Below, one piece after another: positions 1 through 12,200 of a DNA stretch of 64,000 nucleotides (the stretch's first letter is position 1; each line of letters starts with the position of its first letter). Below the pieces are notes generated by a model that saw nothing but the letters and a program-made list of their open reading frames with translations, was not told the DNA's origin and searched no databases. A program made the translations under genes and the position numbers. Location: assembly GCA_034401135.1 (NCBI GenBank), contig JAWZSP010000003.1:2418001-2482000 (forward strand). The letters run 5' to 3'. The stretch comes from Volutella citrinella. Lineage: Eukaryota > Ascomycota > Sordariomycetes > Hypocreales > Nectriaceae.

Positions 1-2381
1 GCTGAGGGAGTAAAGCGGCACCACTGTGGGCCTAATACTGCAACTCCACCCCGATTGCTGGTTGGCGAGTTGGGCTACGGCGATAGGCACACGGCGGTGG
101 ACTCGGGTGGAGCCGCGGCGCCTGGTCCGGCCGGGATGGGGGAGGAGGCAAATCCGGTTCCTCACCAGAATTGGGCGATTTTCCTTGAGATTTTTATTTG
201 CGCTGACCGATTCCCTTTCCACACGCCCTGGTCTGGTACTTCGGAGGTACCTGACCTGCGAACGGCCGGGGCGGCTAATGGTTCTCGGTTCGTGGTTCAC
301 AATTGCATTTTGGCGATTGTCTGTAGACTGTCGTTGCAGCCAGGAGCATCTACAGCCATGCGTCAACGAGGTCTCATGGGAAGAATAGAGGAATGTACAT
401 AGACACCACAAATATCCGCTGAGCCGCTTACTCTCCTGAGCCTCGATCCTGTCTCGGGATCATGAATGCTGCTTCAGAGTGTCTTGTCCGTCGTAGAGGA
501 TCCGAGATTTGGTACCCGCTTCACTGATCAGCGCCGAGCACAGCCGGCTTGTCAGCATCATGCGCAACTCAGGAAGAAAGTGACTGATGTTTTGTCGACT
601 GGGGCGCTTGAGCATCTCTACCCAGCGCCACTCCCCGTCTGACCCTGGGCTTCTGTCAGGTGCAAAGAACCCTAGGAGGCTGAGCCGTTGGAGAAAGGGT
701 CCCCCGGATTATGATTTTGGGTCAGACGAGCCACGAGCGTTCCCCGCAACGGTCACGCATCCCGCTGTTGGATGTCAACCCCTTCCAGGCCTAGCAGCCT
801 TGTGATGGGGCGCCTCTCAGTTCCCCACGATGATTTACTGGGGTTAAATGCGTCCATTGTCACGGGGCTTGCCTGACGCGGCTGCCGTGCGGGTGGCTGT
901 CAGATCCCTTGTGAGATTTGGGACTGAGGCCTCCTCGACTCTGCATCCTACCAATTGACTCCAGGCACGCCCTGGCTCAATGGCGCAGAGCCGTGACAGC
1001 AAGAGTGGCGTTCGTACAGAATTCATGCGGCTCCTCCTCAATGTAAAATTGGGAGCAACGAAATCGCCCTGCGTAGGCTTCCGGCTCTTATCTGGCAATG
1101 ATAGGTTCGCAACATTTGATAGGACGCCGCCGATCCATGGCTCCAGCTGTTGGTCGATCATTGCTCGGCCGTGAAAGTCAACACAGCGCTGTTTCCAGAA
1201 GATACACTAGGTGGCATTGGTCTGGCTGATGGTCTGGCTGGCCTTGGAGCGGCGACTCTTGTGGATTTATTGCGCAACTATGGCAGCCTCTTCCTTCCAG
1301 CAGAGGAGGCGCGGCCATTCTAGTCTCCACTCGACCGATAATTATGTCGCTGCTGGATTTTGTAACACCCGAAGTAATACTTCGCAAGGTGGTGGGCTAG
1401 TAGTGAGGTGGTAGGTACTGTAGCTACCTACTACTATATGTCCTGTGCCTCCTGAGGACAACTCGCCCACGCAGTGACGCAGCTGGGCGGACGGGGTCTT
1501 CTCACTGCCCGTCTCATTTCATCTCCTTTCCAATATTTCTCCCTGACCCAACGCTCTCGCTCCTTTCACAGATTCCTCTCCTTGTCACCCTCAATTGCTG
1601 CAATCCTCTCGCCTCGCACCACCGTTCGCTCGCTCCGCATTCATCCAATATTTTAGCCGTCGCCTCGTGGCCATTCCCATTCCACGCTCCGCCCCGGCTA
1701 CCGCTCCAACGCGACCAAACGAGCAAGCGTCTTTCCGCCCTCGGCACTGTCTCGTGCGCCTGTCGGAACACCCGCCCGCTGAGTCCTGTCTCATCCCTCC
1801 ACGGGTCATCTGGCCTTTGCGCCCACCCCCAAGCCGGCGGCCGTGTTGAGATCTGGGCTGGCCGTCTAGAGTTGCGTTCTAACTTCTTGTGTCCCGTTTC
1901 CGTCGCGTCAACCGCGCAGGGCGCCGGTACCGCCAGCCTCCCGTCGTGGCCACCCCCTGTTGCGCTGGCTTTTAGTAGCCGTGTGCTTTCAGTTTGCTGC
2001 GTTCTAGGTGCAGCAGCGGTTAACCTCCGAGTGTACCACCGCCCAGTCACGACCCAAGCTGGGTAAACCCGCTGGGTACTTGCCAAGTTCTCCATATCTG
2101 AACTCTGTCATCGTCCCCACGCACGCACGACTAACGCTGCCCTGGATCCTGGGAACCTGCCAACCTGCGCAGCACTCCCCAACGCAAGGTACCTCTTGTG
2201 TACCATCCACTCTCTGCCTGCTCTGCCTGCATTGTCGCGCCGCTTTCCCGACCTGCGCCCGTGTTTGCTCCTGCATCAGACCAACGGAGGCACGACAACG
2301 CCCAAGCTGGACCCTGACAACTTGCTCGTCTGTCCCACCCCCTGGTCACCCGACCCCATATTTTGTCGTCGCCAGGTGCCG
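1..2381. other. Gene-free region and long 5' leader of the sugar transporter
   Basis: No open frame in 1-1440 looks like a real protein. From about 1441 the + strand becomes pyrimidine-rich, and 1441-2381 holds no ATG at all; the last ATG before it is at 1438 and the next at 2382. I read this stretch as the transcribed leader of the downstream transporter. Open frames on the opposite strand here are low-complexity and resemble nothing I know. Confidence 0.5.
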
Positions 2382-4909
2382 ATGACCTCAAGCGCTCTGC
2401 GCCCTTGCCTCCATCTTCCTGTACCCTTCCCAGATTGTGCAGACGGGCGCTGCTGCTTAACAGCCCCAGATCTCCAAAATTCCCCCCCAAAACTCCTCCC
2501 GTCTCCCCTCCAACATTCCCTTGCGGACTCTCCCTTCCCGTTCTGAACACGACAGCCACGCCTACGACTACGACGAGCAAGACGAGCCGTCGACGTCATT
2601 GCTGTCCACCCATCGCGCCCCCAGTCACGGGCACGACCACGGTCAAAGCCATCGACGCGATCGCTTCCACGAGCACCGCTCTTCCTCCGAGTCTGACTCT
2701 TGGACGGACACGGGTGATATTGGCGACCAGCTAGACGACGACGACCCGGTCCGGCTGCAACTCTCCTCCGAGGTTGAGCAAGAGCTGCTCGCCGGCGTCC
2801 AGCGGCGCCATACCAGGCACAACAAGAAAGTCCGCATTGAGAACAACCCTCCTCGTCACCACCGCCATTCGCACTCCTCATCGCCGTCAGGAGACATCGA
2901 TAAGGAAGCCATCGAGGTGCCAAACTTCACAAAACGACGCCCTACATTTGGTGAACGCTTCATCGGCGCCATCATGTCTGGGCACACGGGGGCCACCCAT
3001 GGCCTAACGGGCAAGCCGTTGCTGTAAAGCGCCCAATTCCACACCATACAATCTTCTCCCGATGCTGACGTGCTGCTCTACAGCTACTTTACCAGTGTTT
3101 TCGTTTCATTAGGTGTATTCCTGTTTGGTTACGACCAGGGAGTCATGTCGGGCATCATCACGTACGTCCCGAGTCGTGCCTCGCGGTCCCTCTAGTTTCT
3201 TGGAGGTGATTTGACTCACACTATTTTAGGGGCTCGCACTTCAACGACTATTTCGGCCAACCGTCTAAAGCCTATGTCGGAACCATGGTTGCAATTCTGG
3301 AGATTGGCGCCTTCATCTCCTCCCTGATTGTTGGCCGACTCGGTGACATCATCGGCCGACGCAAAACGATTCTCTACGGGTCGTGCATCTTCTTCGTCGG
3401 TGGCGCGCTGCAGACGCTGGCCGCTAATATGCCCATGATGATGTTGGGACGTATCATCGCCGGTTTGGGCGTCGGTATGCTCTCCACCATTGTGCCCGTC
3501 TACCAATCTGAAATCTCGCCCCCTCATAATCGAGGAAAACTCGCCTGTATTGAGTTTTCCGGAAACATTATCGGGTATACGACCTCGGTGTGGGTCGACT
3601 ATGGCTGCGGCTTCATCGATAGTGACCTGTCGTGGCGTGTCCCCTTGATGATGCAATGTGTGATGGGTGCCCTCCTTGGCCTCGGTAGTCTTGTGATTGT
3701 CGAGTCTCCTCGGTTAGTGATTGTCCGCCTGTATGCGTTCCGACTTTGCCCACTGACGTGCCTAGATGGTTGCTGGACAACGACCATGATGAAGAGGGCA
3801 TGGTAGTCATTGCCAACTTGTATGGTGGCGGTGACATCCATGACCCTAAAGCCCGAGACGAGTACCGCGAGATCAAGAAAGGCGTTCTGCTCCAGCGCCA
3901 GGAGGGCGAACGATCCTACCGCGACATGTTCCGTCGGTACAGGACCCGTGTTTTCATTGCCATGTCCGCCCAGGCACTTGCCCAGCTCAACGGCATCAAT
4001 GTCATCTCATACTACGCTCCGTATGTGTTCGAATCTGCCGGCTGGGAGGGACACTCGGCGGTCCTCATGACGGGCCTCAACGGCATCACCTACTTCCTTT
4101 CCACCATCCCGCCCTGGTATCTTGTTGACCGATGGGGACGTCGGCCCATCCTTCTTTCGGGCGCCATCGCCATGGCCATTTCCCTCTCGGCTATTTCCTA
4201 CTTCCTCTACCTGGATATCGCGTGGACGCCAAGACTGGTGGTTCTGTTTGTCATGATTTACAATGCCTCTTTCGGATACTCCTGGGGTCCCATCCCCTGG
4301 CTATACCCCCCCGAGATTCTGCCACTGAGCATTCGTTCCAAGGGTGCCAGTCTATCGACTGCTACCAACTGGGCTGCAAACTGGTTGGTCGGCGAGATGA
4401 CCCCGATTCTCCAAGAGTGGATTCAATGGCGCATGTATCTTTTGCACGCCTTTTCCTGCGTGGCTAGCTTTGTCATTGGTATGTTGACTGGCTCATACCC
4501 GTTTATAACATCACAAGTACTAACCCAGGTCCTAGTTTACTTCATTTACCCCGAGACTTGTGGTGTCCGCCTCGAAGACATGGATTCTCTGTTTGGAGAC
4601 GCCAGCACTGTTATGGGGACGCCTTCGATCCACGGGGGGGAAACTGGCTCTCTCATCAGAACTGGCTCACCCATGGGCTCTTCTCGAGCCTTCGGCCCCG
4701 GAAGCAGCATCCCTGGACTGACCCTGGACCCTTCTGTCGATGATGACGTCAAATCGCAGATGCAGAGCAACAACGGCGATGACCGCAGCATTGGCGGCTG
4801 GGTGTCTCGAATCGTCCGTCGTGGTCGAGCAGGCAGCAGTGGCAGCGGACAAGGCCGATATGCTCCGTTGGGGCAGCAAGAGGAAGGCCAACGTAACGAC
4901 GATCGATGA
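2382..4909 (+). CDS. MFS sugar transporter with long acidic/His-rich N-terminal tail
   Basis: This is a predicted plasma-membrane hexose transporter of the sugar porter family. Proposed exons are 2382-2420, 2470-3023, 3084-3161, 3230-3712, 3766-4478 and 4536-4909, giving 746 aa. Visible family marks are FGYDQGVMSG in the first membrane helix, GRLGDIIGRRK in the loop between helices 2 and 3, ESPRWLL after helix 6, YYAPYVFE in helix 7, DRWGRR in the loop between helices 8 and 9, and PETCGVRLEDMD after helix 12. About 200 residues precede the first helix and are rich in His, Ser, Asp and Glu, which is longer than in typical porters. A Ser/Gly-rich tail of about 110 residues follows helix 12. The body is certain. 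The first intron (2421-2469) is inferred only because 2382 is the first ATG and the frame containing the tail has no ATG before 2974. The last intron uses the TAG at 4533-4535 rather than the CAG at 4526-4528, because only that keeps frame. Confidence 0.85.
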
Positions 4910-5446
4910 GTTTAACGTCGCACGTGTGTCGATAGACCGTTTCACATATAGATGGCGTACCAGATGTGTGTTGTGTTGTCGTATCAGGATAGATGGCAGC
5001 GCTCCAGCTTCGAAGGCGGGAGTGTGACAAGAGCGGTGCACGGTAAGGCATGGGATACCAAATTCTTTGGTTTTGAATACATACAAACAAGACGGCTTTG
5101 GACGATGAACATAGACTCACGTACAGAGAATTGTTTCGTCGGAAAGGCTGGGCTTTATGCATAGAAACGAGTCATTTATGTGTAGGATGAAGGAGTAGCC
5201 AAATGGAATAGCAATGAGGGTGTTACCCCACCTCCATTTACACGGATAGATAGCCTAGAATTGAGAATCCATCAGTGGATGAATTGCGCTGCTTTTCTTT
5301 CCCTTGGTTTCAATGATAATTGCTAATTACGGGTATCGTGCCTAGAATAGAGGATATTCTGGAGTTGAGCTGGACCTGGTCCGTGCGTCATCGTCGAACT
5401 ACCCATGTCATTTCCGTAGACTTATTTTCATCATCGCAACGACTAC
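4910..5446. other. Intergenic region, nothing recognised
   Basis: This holds the 3' region of the sugar transporter and the upstream region of the DUF1763 gene. I see no RNA gene and no convincing promoter element. Confidence 0.5.
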
Positions 5447-5958
5447 ATGACAACCATGACCACAAATATAGAGGTCGTCCACGCCTACCGACACCTTCGG
5501 CGAAACTTGCTACGGGCAATCAACTTCGCGCCGAGATGCCGGGGACTGGTTCTTGTGCAGCTGCGGCAAGGGTTCAGAGAGCCCGGAGCCACATTTGACC
5601 GGGAGGGCATCAAGAGAACAAACTGGTTCCTGCAGGCAGCAGCGAGGGAGAGAGGGATGGAGCATCGGATTCTGAAAACACTGATTGCAGTGCGTCGAAA
5701 AAGAAGAGACTTTGTGCCGTGGAGACAGGTTACGCAGCCCAAGAGCAAGCAAGAGTGAGTATAGCCCACGAGTCTAGAGCCATTGCCATGGAGGGTGTGC
5801 AGCGAGTGAGATTGCTGTCGGCAGAGTCACTGTGCGGTGAGAGAAGTGCGCTGACGAGGTACAGGACCTTGGTGGCTGATTATATCCGGACCTCGCACCA
5901 GCATTACGATATGACTGTGGCCATGCTCAACAAGAGTATGGGGCTCTGCCTACGATGA
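5447..5958 (+). CDS. DUF1763-type small LYR-like protein, probably mitochondrial
   Basis: Two exons (5447-5754 and 5865-5958) give 133 aa. The intron starts GTGAGT, has a GCTGAC branch site nine bases before its CAG, and joins two frames that otherwise do not connect. The N-terminus carries VVHAYRHLRRNLLRA, which resembles the LYR signature of small mitochondrial assembly factors. The C-terminus HYDMTVAMLNKSMGLCLR is, from memory, the hallmark of the fungal DUF1763 family. Basic residues and a lack of acidic patches fit mitochondrial import. The exact role is unknown; binding an acyl-carrier-protein/respiratory assembly partner is only an inference from the LYR-like start. A second in-frame ATG lies three codons downstream of the chosen start. 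Confidence 0.7.
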
Positions 5959-6370
5959 GTCGGTCACATGCCACTTCCTATAGGAACATGCTCCTGGAGC
6001 CTCTGGTGCTCATCTGCAGCAGGCTGCCTGTACAAATTAAAGGGTTACGAGGCGTTGATTTGAGTTCCTTTTGAGAGGAGGAGAGCGGCTGTACGATGGA
6101 CAGGTTGTTGGCACGGCTGGGTAACCACATGCTTCTGGGGGCAAACCAGCAACTTGTGAGAGCGAAGGCTCTGACCTGTCAAGATCCATAAATACTGTAG
6201 GGGTTGGAGGCAAATGGTGTCTCCAAACCCCCGTGTAAAACTACTGTTACAATAAACGCACACGATATGTTTACACAGCGCCGGAATACAACTGGCGCCC
6301 AAGGCCAAACAGATACGCCGAAAAGTCGCCTTTCAAAGACATCCCTTCCCTCAAGAGCGCGCTCTTCCGC
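5959..6370. other. Convergent 3' intergenic region, nothing recognised
   Basis: This lies between the stop codons of the DUF1763 gene and frataxin, which face each other. Only 3' untranslated sequence is expected. Confidence 0.5.
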
Positions 6371-7071
6371 TTATGCCGAGTCTTGGTCCTCCGGGGGAAT
6401 CTCAACATCAACGCCGAGCTCTTCGAGAAAGACCTTGCTCAAGTTGCTGTCGTCGCGGGTGTAGATCCAATCGCCCTCCGCCGTGTCTCCCTTGTCTCCC
6501 TGGCCTTCGCCAATGATGCACCAATCATAGCGCTTGGGGCCGGAAATGGGCGACGAGAGCCAGATTTGCTTGTTTGGGGGCTGCTTGTTGACGACGTACG
6601 TTCCCTGCTCTGGGAAGGTGATGGTGAGGACCCCAGACTGTCAGGCTGGTCAGCGTTAAACAAGACGAGGGTAGAGAGTAGCTGCACTAGCTACGCTGGG
6701 GGATCACGAACCGAGAACTCGACATCCACGTCCGCTCTTGAGTCTTGTATTTCCTCAAACTTGAGAACAACCTTGTCTAGGTACTCATCGGCCAGCTCGT
6801 GGTATCTGGTGTCGGTAAGCTCCACGATTGAGTAGCTGGGCTTGGTTTCGGCGGGCGGCGCTCGGGAGGGGTTCTCGTTGTCAGGCATGATGCCTCTTGT
6901 GAGGTCCGAGGACGAGGAGAAGAGGCGGCGACTGGCAACGGCGGACGATGTACGGAGATGCGAGGCGGCGGGAGCGAATCGAGCCGAGGCGCGACATACT
7001 TGGGAGCTGCGGATGGCTCGTGAGGCCGCTCGAGACGCTCGAGACGCCTGCGTCATAACGAATCGAGACAT
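6371..7071 (-). CDS. YFH1: Frataxin, mitochondrial iron-sulfur cluster assembly
   Basis: Two exons (7071-6712 and 6637-6371) encode 208 aa. Frataxin acts in the mitochondrial matrix as regulator of the cysteine desulfurase complex and as an iron-binding factor. The first about 75 residues are Arg/Ser/Ala-rich with almost no acidic residues, a typical presequence. The acidic helix ([20 protein letters not shown]) follows, then the sheet with [38 protein letters not shown] and a C-terminal helix ([16 protein letters not shown]). An in-frame ATG at 7284 would add 71 residues, but the ATG at 7071 gives the usual presequence and length. The 74-bp intron falls between two serines in the first strand. 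It is divergent from the AP-3 sigma gene. Confidence 0.95.
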
Positions 7072-7496
7072 GGCGGACGGCGAAACAGGAAGACGGAGGA
7101 ATTGGGCGGCGAGAGAGGCGGCAGATGGGGCAGCCGGGACAGAAGAAAGGGCTGAAGAGTGCTTTAGGGGGCTGCGGTGCAAGGCTAGACGAGCGCAGCG
7201 GCCGGTGCGTGTTGTTGGTAGCTGAATTGATTGAATGATTGCCCAGCTCCCCGCGCTGAAGCTCACGAATTGCAAGCTTCGCATAGGACGGCCCGAGACT
7301 TAGCGGTGGTACGTACCATTGGGTTCCCGCGTCAGAGGCACCACCCGCTAGCAGGGCCAGTCATGTGCCATTGGCGGCTCTTCACAAGCACCTAGGTGCC
7401 CCACCATCATCATTGTCGCATTCGTGTGCCCAGCTCAGTCACCACTTGGAGCAACGGACTTGCGCGTAAGGGGATGACGAGACTCGTTCCTCCACC
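7072..7496. promoter_or_regulatory. Shared divergent promoter of frataxin and AP-3 sigma
   Basis: The 425 bp between two divergent start codons must hold both promoters. No clear TATA box is visible. A CACCTAGGTG palindrome lies at 7387-7396. Confidence 0.4.
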
Positions 7497-8125
7497 ATGA
7501 TCAGCGCTTTCCTGGTCTTCAATGGCCAAGGCCAGCCTCGTCTAACAAAGTTCTACACTCAGTTGGTGAGTCGTGGCCCCCTCCCTTGCGAAGCGCAGCC
7601 TTCCATCTGACCTCGTGCCGCCAGGAAACGAGCATCCAGCAGCGCCTCATCTCCGAGATCTTCACCCTCGTATCGAACCGCTCCTCAGGCTCCTGCAACT
7701 TTCTGCCTCTCCCGCCTCTGCTCGCCGCCTCCGGTACCTCTCACACTTCCTCCGAGGAGCAACAGGACGTCCCCTCGCTGGTGACGTATCGCCACTACGC
7801 GACCCTCTTCTTCATCGTCATCTCAACCTCCACCGAGTCCCCGCTCGCGCTCATCGATCTGATCCAAGTCTACGTGGAGGCCCTGGACAAGCTCTTCGAG
7901 AACGTCTGCGAGCTCGACTTGATCTTCAACTTTGAAACACTGCACGCGACGCTGTCCGAGATGATTATAGGCGGTGTCGTGGTGGAGACCAACCTGGACC
8001 GCATCGTGGCCGGCGTCAGGGCACAGGGGACTGTTGCCAAACGGCCCGTCAACGAGGGGAGGGGGCCCTCGGCTCTGGGCGCTGGGCTCAGCATGGGCGC
8101 TAACTTCGCCTGGCCTGGAAGGTGA
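7497..8125 (+). CDS. APS3: AP-3 complex sigma subunit
   Basis: Exons 7497-7565 and 7625-8125 give 189 aa. This is the small subunit of the AP-3 adaptor, which sorts cargo from the Golgi/endosome to the vacuole. The start MISAFLVFNGQGQPRLTKFY is the standard sigma-adaptin opening. It is followed by the longin-fold core with TYRHYATLFFIVISTSTESP, LIDLIQVYVEALDKLFENVC, ELDLIFNFETLHATLSEMI and GGVVVETN, all diagnostic of sigma chains. A Ser/Gly-rich insertion (about residues 40-70) and a glycine-rich C-terminal tail extend it beyond the animal homologues, as is common in fungal AP-3 sigma. The 59-bp intron has a CTGAC branch site. Confidence 0.93.
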
Positions 8126-8294
8126 CAGAGCGCGCAGGGTTTCAACAACAGAGGAGGATTACCAGGCTAACCTGAGGGGAGGATAATGTAGCCTATGAAG
8201 AAACGATATCCCATATACATGTTCCCCGCGCCACAACGGGGTATAACACCAGACTCCGAATCTCAAGCACTATACACATATAGACATTTTATTT

Positions 8295-8836
8295 TCACTT
8301 TGACGAGTCCGCTTCCGCTTCGTCTCGCTTGGGGTTCAACGGGGGCGCATCCTTTCGCTGCTCGTACCGCTTCTCGGGATCCACGGTGCCAAAGAGATAG
8401 ATGGCTTTCTTTCGAATCTGCATAGTGTCAGCATGCTGTGACTTTCGAACCGCCCTGGGTGTTGACCGACCTCTTCGGATGGCTTGTACTTCTGGCCCCA
8501 CCACTCAAACTCGGAGAAGAACAGGATGTAGACCATGGCACCTATCTCGACGGTCAGCAATGCGAAGCCTCGGGGGCGAAGAAACGACTACATACAAATG
8601 AGCGTTATAAGCTGTGCTAGCTTGACGCCTTTGTGCCAACCGGGCGCTCGGCTCGCCAGTGCGACTCGTCGCTTGTACTTCTTTTCGAATCGCAGCTGCT
8701 GCTGGGGAGTGAGCTCCTTGAAGTTGGGTGGCCAAATCTTGCGGGCCTTGTAGGGGTTGTTGGCCACGGTCAATGTCCCTCGTACGGGCGACCTCCTCAA
8801 TGAGGAGGCCATGCGTCGAAATGTCGTTGGAAACAT
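8295..8836 (-). CDS. Small single-pass membrane protein, probably mitochondrial, unassigned
   Basis: Three exons (8836-8596, 8541-8471 and 8417-8295) join in phase to 144 aa. I do not recognise the family. The first about 20 residues are Arg/Ser/Thr-rich with no acids and could be a mitochondrial presequence. A basic stretch (LTPQQQLRFEKKYKRR) precedes one hydrophobic segment (LAQLITLICAMVYILFF) that is split by intron 1. It is followed by SEFEWWGQKYKPSEE and a charged tail. This layout loosely recalls small cytochrome oxidase assembly factors, but that is a guess. The ATG at 8836 has an ACC context; another in-frame ATG follows at 8812. Confidence 0.75.
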
Positions 8837-9232
8837 GGTGGGGATCCCGAATTCCAACGCAATGGCTGGACGAGGCCGAGAGTTCGTTCAGTCTGGAGCG
8901 CGTGATGCTAGACGCCGAAAAGCCGATGATGGAAACCGTTGGAACGCCACAGCAAAGCCACAGCCAGGTTCCGCGCACCAGCCACGTCGCACACCCCCCC
9001 AGCCCAGTCGCTGCCCCGCGATTTTCACCCCTCCTTGAAGACTGAAATTCGTCCTTCCAAACGGTGACTCAAACTTTCCCCAAGGCGGAATTTCCAAGGT
9101 AAACACGGCCATACCGGGCAATTCTCCCCCGGCAGCGAAAACCAACCCAGGCGCTGATACTTGAATACTAGAAACCCCGCCAGTCCTGTCGGTTTCTTGC
9201 AGCAATTCCCGCTACGGCGCACGAGATCAACC
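8837..9232. promoter_or_regulatory. Shared divergent promoter of the membrane protein and LeuRS genes
   Basis: 396 bp separate the two divergent start codons. No TATA box is seen. Confidence 0.4.
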
Positions 9233-12200
9233 ATGGCTTCGACCGATAGTGTTCCCAAGGCCATGGAGGCTCTGACCATTTCCAAGACCAAGGAGCTCAA
9301 GGGAGTAAGTGAAGCCGTGTTGTATCTATGGACAGACTGATCTGACTCTATTCGCCAAAGACCGAAAAGCGTGACTCCCTGATCGCCATCGAGAAGAAGT
9401 ACCAGCAGAAGTGGCAGGAAGATGGCACTTTTCAGCCCGATGCTCCCTCTACCGACGAGATTCCCCTTCACTCCATTTCCGCGGCCGAGCTCCGAGAGCA
9501 GTACCCCAAATTCTTTGGATGCATGGCATACCCTTACATGAACGGCACCCTCCACGCTGGCCACTCCTTCTCCGTCAGCAAGGTCGAGTTCGCCGCCGGT
9601 GTCGCGCGGATGCAGGGCAAGCGGGCTCTGTTCCCCATGGGCTTCCACTGCACCGGCATGCCTATCAAGGCCTGTGCCGACAAGCTGGTCAACGAGATCA
9701 GTATGTTTGGCCAGGACTTTTCTGGATACAGCGCAGATGAGCCTGTGGTTGAGGAGAAGTCTTCCTCCAAGCAGACCAAGGAGGACGTCACCAAGTTCAC
9801 CGCAAAGAAGGGCAAGGCTGCCGCCAAGACGGTCAAGATGAAGTACCAGTTCCAGATTATGCAGGCCATCGGAATCCCGACCGAGGAGATCCACCACTTT
9901 GCCGACTCGCAGCACTGGCTCAAGTACTTCCCTCCTCTGGCTATCCGCGACCTGACCAACTTTGGCTGCCGTATCGACTGGCGCCGGTCCTTTGTCACTA
10001 CCGATGCCAACCCTTACTACGATGCGTTTGTTCGATGGCAGATGAACCGACTCAAGGAGCTGAACAAGATCAAGTTTGGCAAGCGATACACCATTTACTC
10101 TATCAAGGACGGCCAGCCATGCATGGACCACGACCGATCCGAGGGTGAGGCCGTTGGACCCCAGGAGTACACTGCCCTCAAGCTCAAGGTCCTCGAGTGG
10201 GCTCCCAAGGCCGCCGAGGCCATCAAGGGCAAGCTCCCCGAGGGTGCGAATGTCTTCCTGGTTCCCGCGACTCTCCGACCTGAGACCATGTATGGTCAGA
10301 CCTGCTGCTTCATTGGCCCCAAGATTACCTACGGCGTCTTCAAGGTCAACGAGACCGACTACTTCGTCATGACAGAACGTGCCGCTCGCAACATGGCCTA
10401 CCAGGGCATCTTCGCCATGGAGGGTGTCATCGACCAGACTGCTGAGATTGCCGGTACCGACCTTGTTGGTTCCCTGGTGCACGCCCCCCTGTCTCTCCAC
10501 ACAGAGGGCGTCCGCGTCCTGCCCATGGAGACTGTTCTCCCCACCAAGGGTACTGGTGTCGTCACTTCTGTGCCTTCCGACTCCCCTGATGACTTCGCTA
10601 CTGTCACCGACCTTGCCAAGAAGGCCGAGTACTACGGCATCCAGAAGGAGTGGGCCGAGCTCGAGATCTTCCCCATCATCGACACTCCCACTTATGGCGA
10701 CCTTACCGCCCCCTTCCTCGTCAAGAAGCTCAAGATCAACTCCCCCAAGGACACGAAGCAGCTCGAAGAGGCCAAGGAGCTCGCGTACAAGGAGGGCTTC
10801 TACCAGGGTACTCTGAAGGTTGGCGAGTTCAAGGGAGAGAAGGTCGAGGTGGCCAAGCCCAAGGTCCGCGCCCAGATGATTGCCGCTGGCGAGGCCTTTG
10901 CCTACTCCGAGCCGGAGCGCAAGGTTGTTAGCCGATCGGGCGACAACTGTATTGTCGCACTCATGGACCAGTGGTACATCGACTACGGCGAAGAGTCCTG
11001 GAAGCGGGCTGCCCTTGACTGGGTCGAGAACGCCGATGGAAAGGGTCTCGAGACGTATACCCCCGAGACCAAGAATGGATTCGAGGGCGTCCTTAACTGG
11101 CTCAACCAGTGGGCTTGCGCGCGATCCTTTGGCCTGGGTTCTAAGCTGCCCTGGGACCCCCAGTTCCTCGTGGAGAGTCTGAGTGACTCGACCATCTACA
11201 TGGCGTACTACACCATTGCTCACTACCTCCACAGCGACCTCTTTGGCCGCACTCAGGGCAAGGGCAAGGTCCACCCCGAGCAGATGACGGATGAGGTCTG
11301 GGACTACGTCTTTTGCCGTCGCGAGCTGAGCAACGACATTCTCGGAGCCTGCAAGATCCCCAAGGAGACGTTGGAGAGCATGCGACGTGAGTTTGAGTAC
11401 TTCTACCCTCTTGATGTTCGAGCATCGGGCAAGGACTTGATCCCCAACCACTTGACCTTCTTCCTCTACGTGCACTTGGCCATCTTCTCTCCTGAGTACT
11501 GGCCCCGCAGTGTGCGTGCCAACGGCCATCTGATGCTGAATGGTGAGAAGATGGCCAAGAGCACTGGCAACTTCATGACCCTCCGGGACATGACGCTCAA
11601 GTACGGTGCCGATGCGTCTCGTATCGCCCTGGCCGACTCAGGAGATGGTGTCAACGACGCCAACTTCGAGGAGGATGTGGCTGACAACAACATCGTCCGA
11701 CTTTTCAACCTCCGAGAGTGGTGCGAGGAGATGGTGCGCGACCAGAACGAGCTCCGAACTGGAGAGTGGAACACGTTCCAAGACGCCCTGTTCAACAACG
11801 AGCTCAACGCGCTGATCAAGGAAGCCACCGAGCAGTATGCTGCCACCAACTACAAGCTGGCGCTCAAGGCCGGTCTGTACGAGCTCACCACTGCGCGCGA
11901 TTTCTACCGTGAGTCATGCACCGCGGCAGGCATCAAGATGCACAAGGAGCTTGTCCTCCGGTACATTGAGACGCAGGCCCTGTTGCTGGCTGTGGTGGCA
12001 CCCCACTGGTCCGAGTACATCTGGCTCGAGGTCCTCAAGAAGGACGGCACGGTGCACAATGCTCGATTCCCCGAGGCGGGCGAGGTGGACGCGTCTCTGA
12101 CTGCCAAGCTCGACTACGTGCGGGCAACGGCATCCAACATCAACTCGGCCGAGGGCCAGCAGCTGAAGCGCAAGGCCAAGGGCAAGGACGTGGCGTTTGA

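Noticed and set aside
1514..2923. Minus-strand frames of 193, 149 and 215 codons opposite the transporter leader
   Set aside because: Arg/Ala/Gly-rich translations of pyrimidine-rich leader DNA, overlapping one another in different frames with no recognisable domain.
9025..11529. 834-codon open frame antisense to leucyl-tRNA synthetase
   Set aside because: It mirrors the sense codon bias: the sense strand rarely uses TTA, CTA or TCA, so the antisense frame has few stops. The translation is Leu/Val/Gly/Asp-repetitive and resembles no protein.
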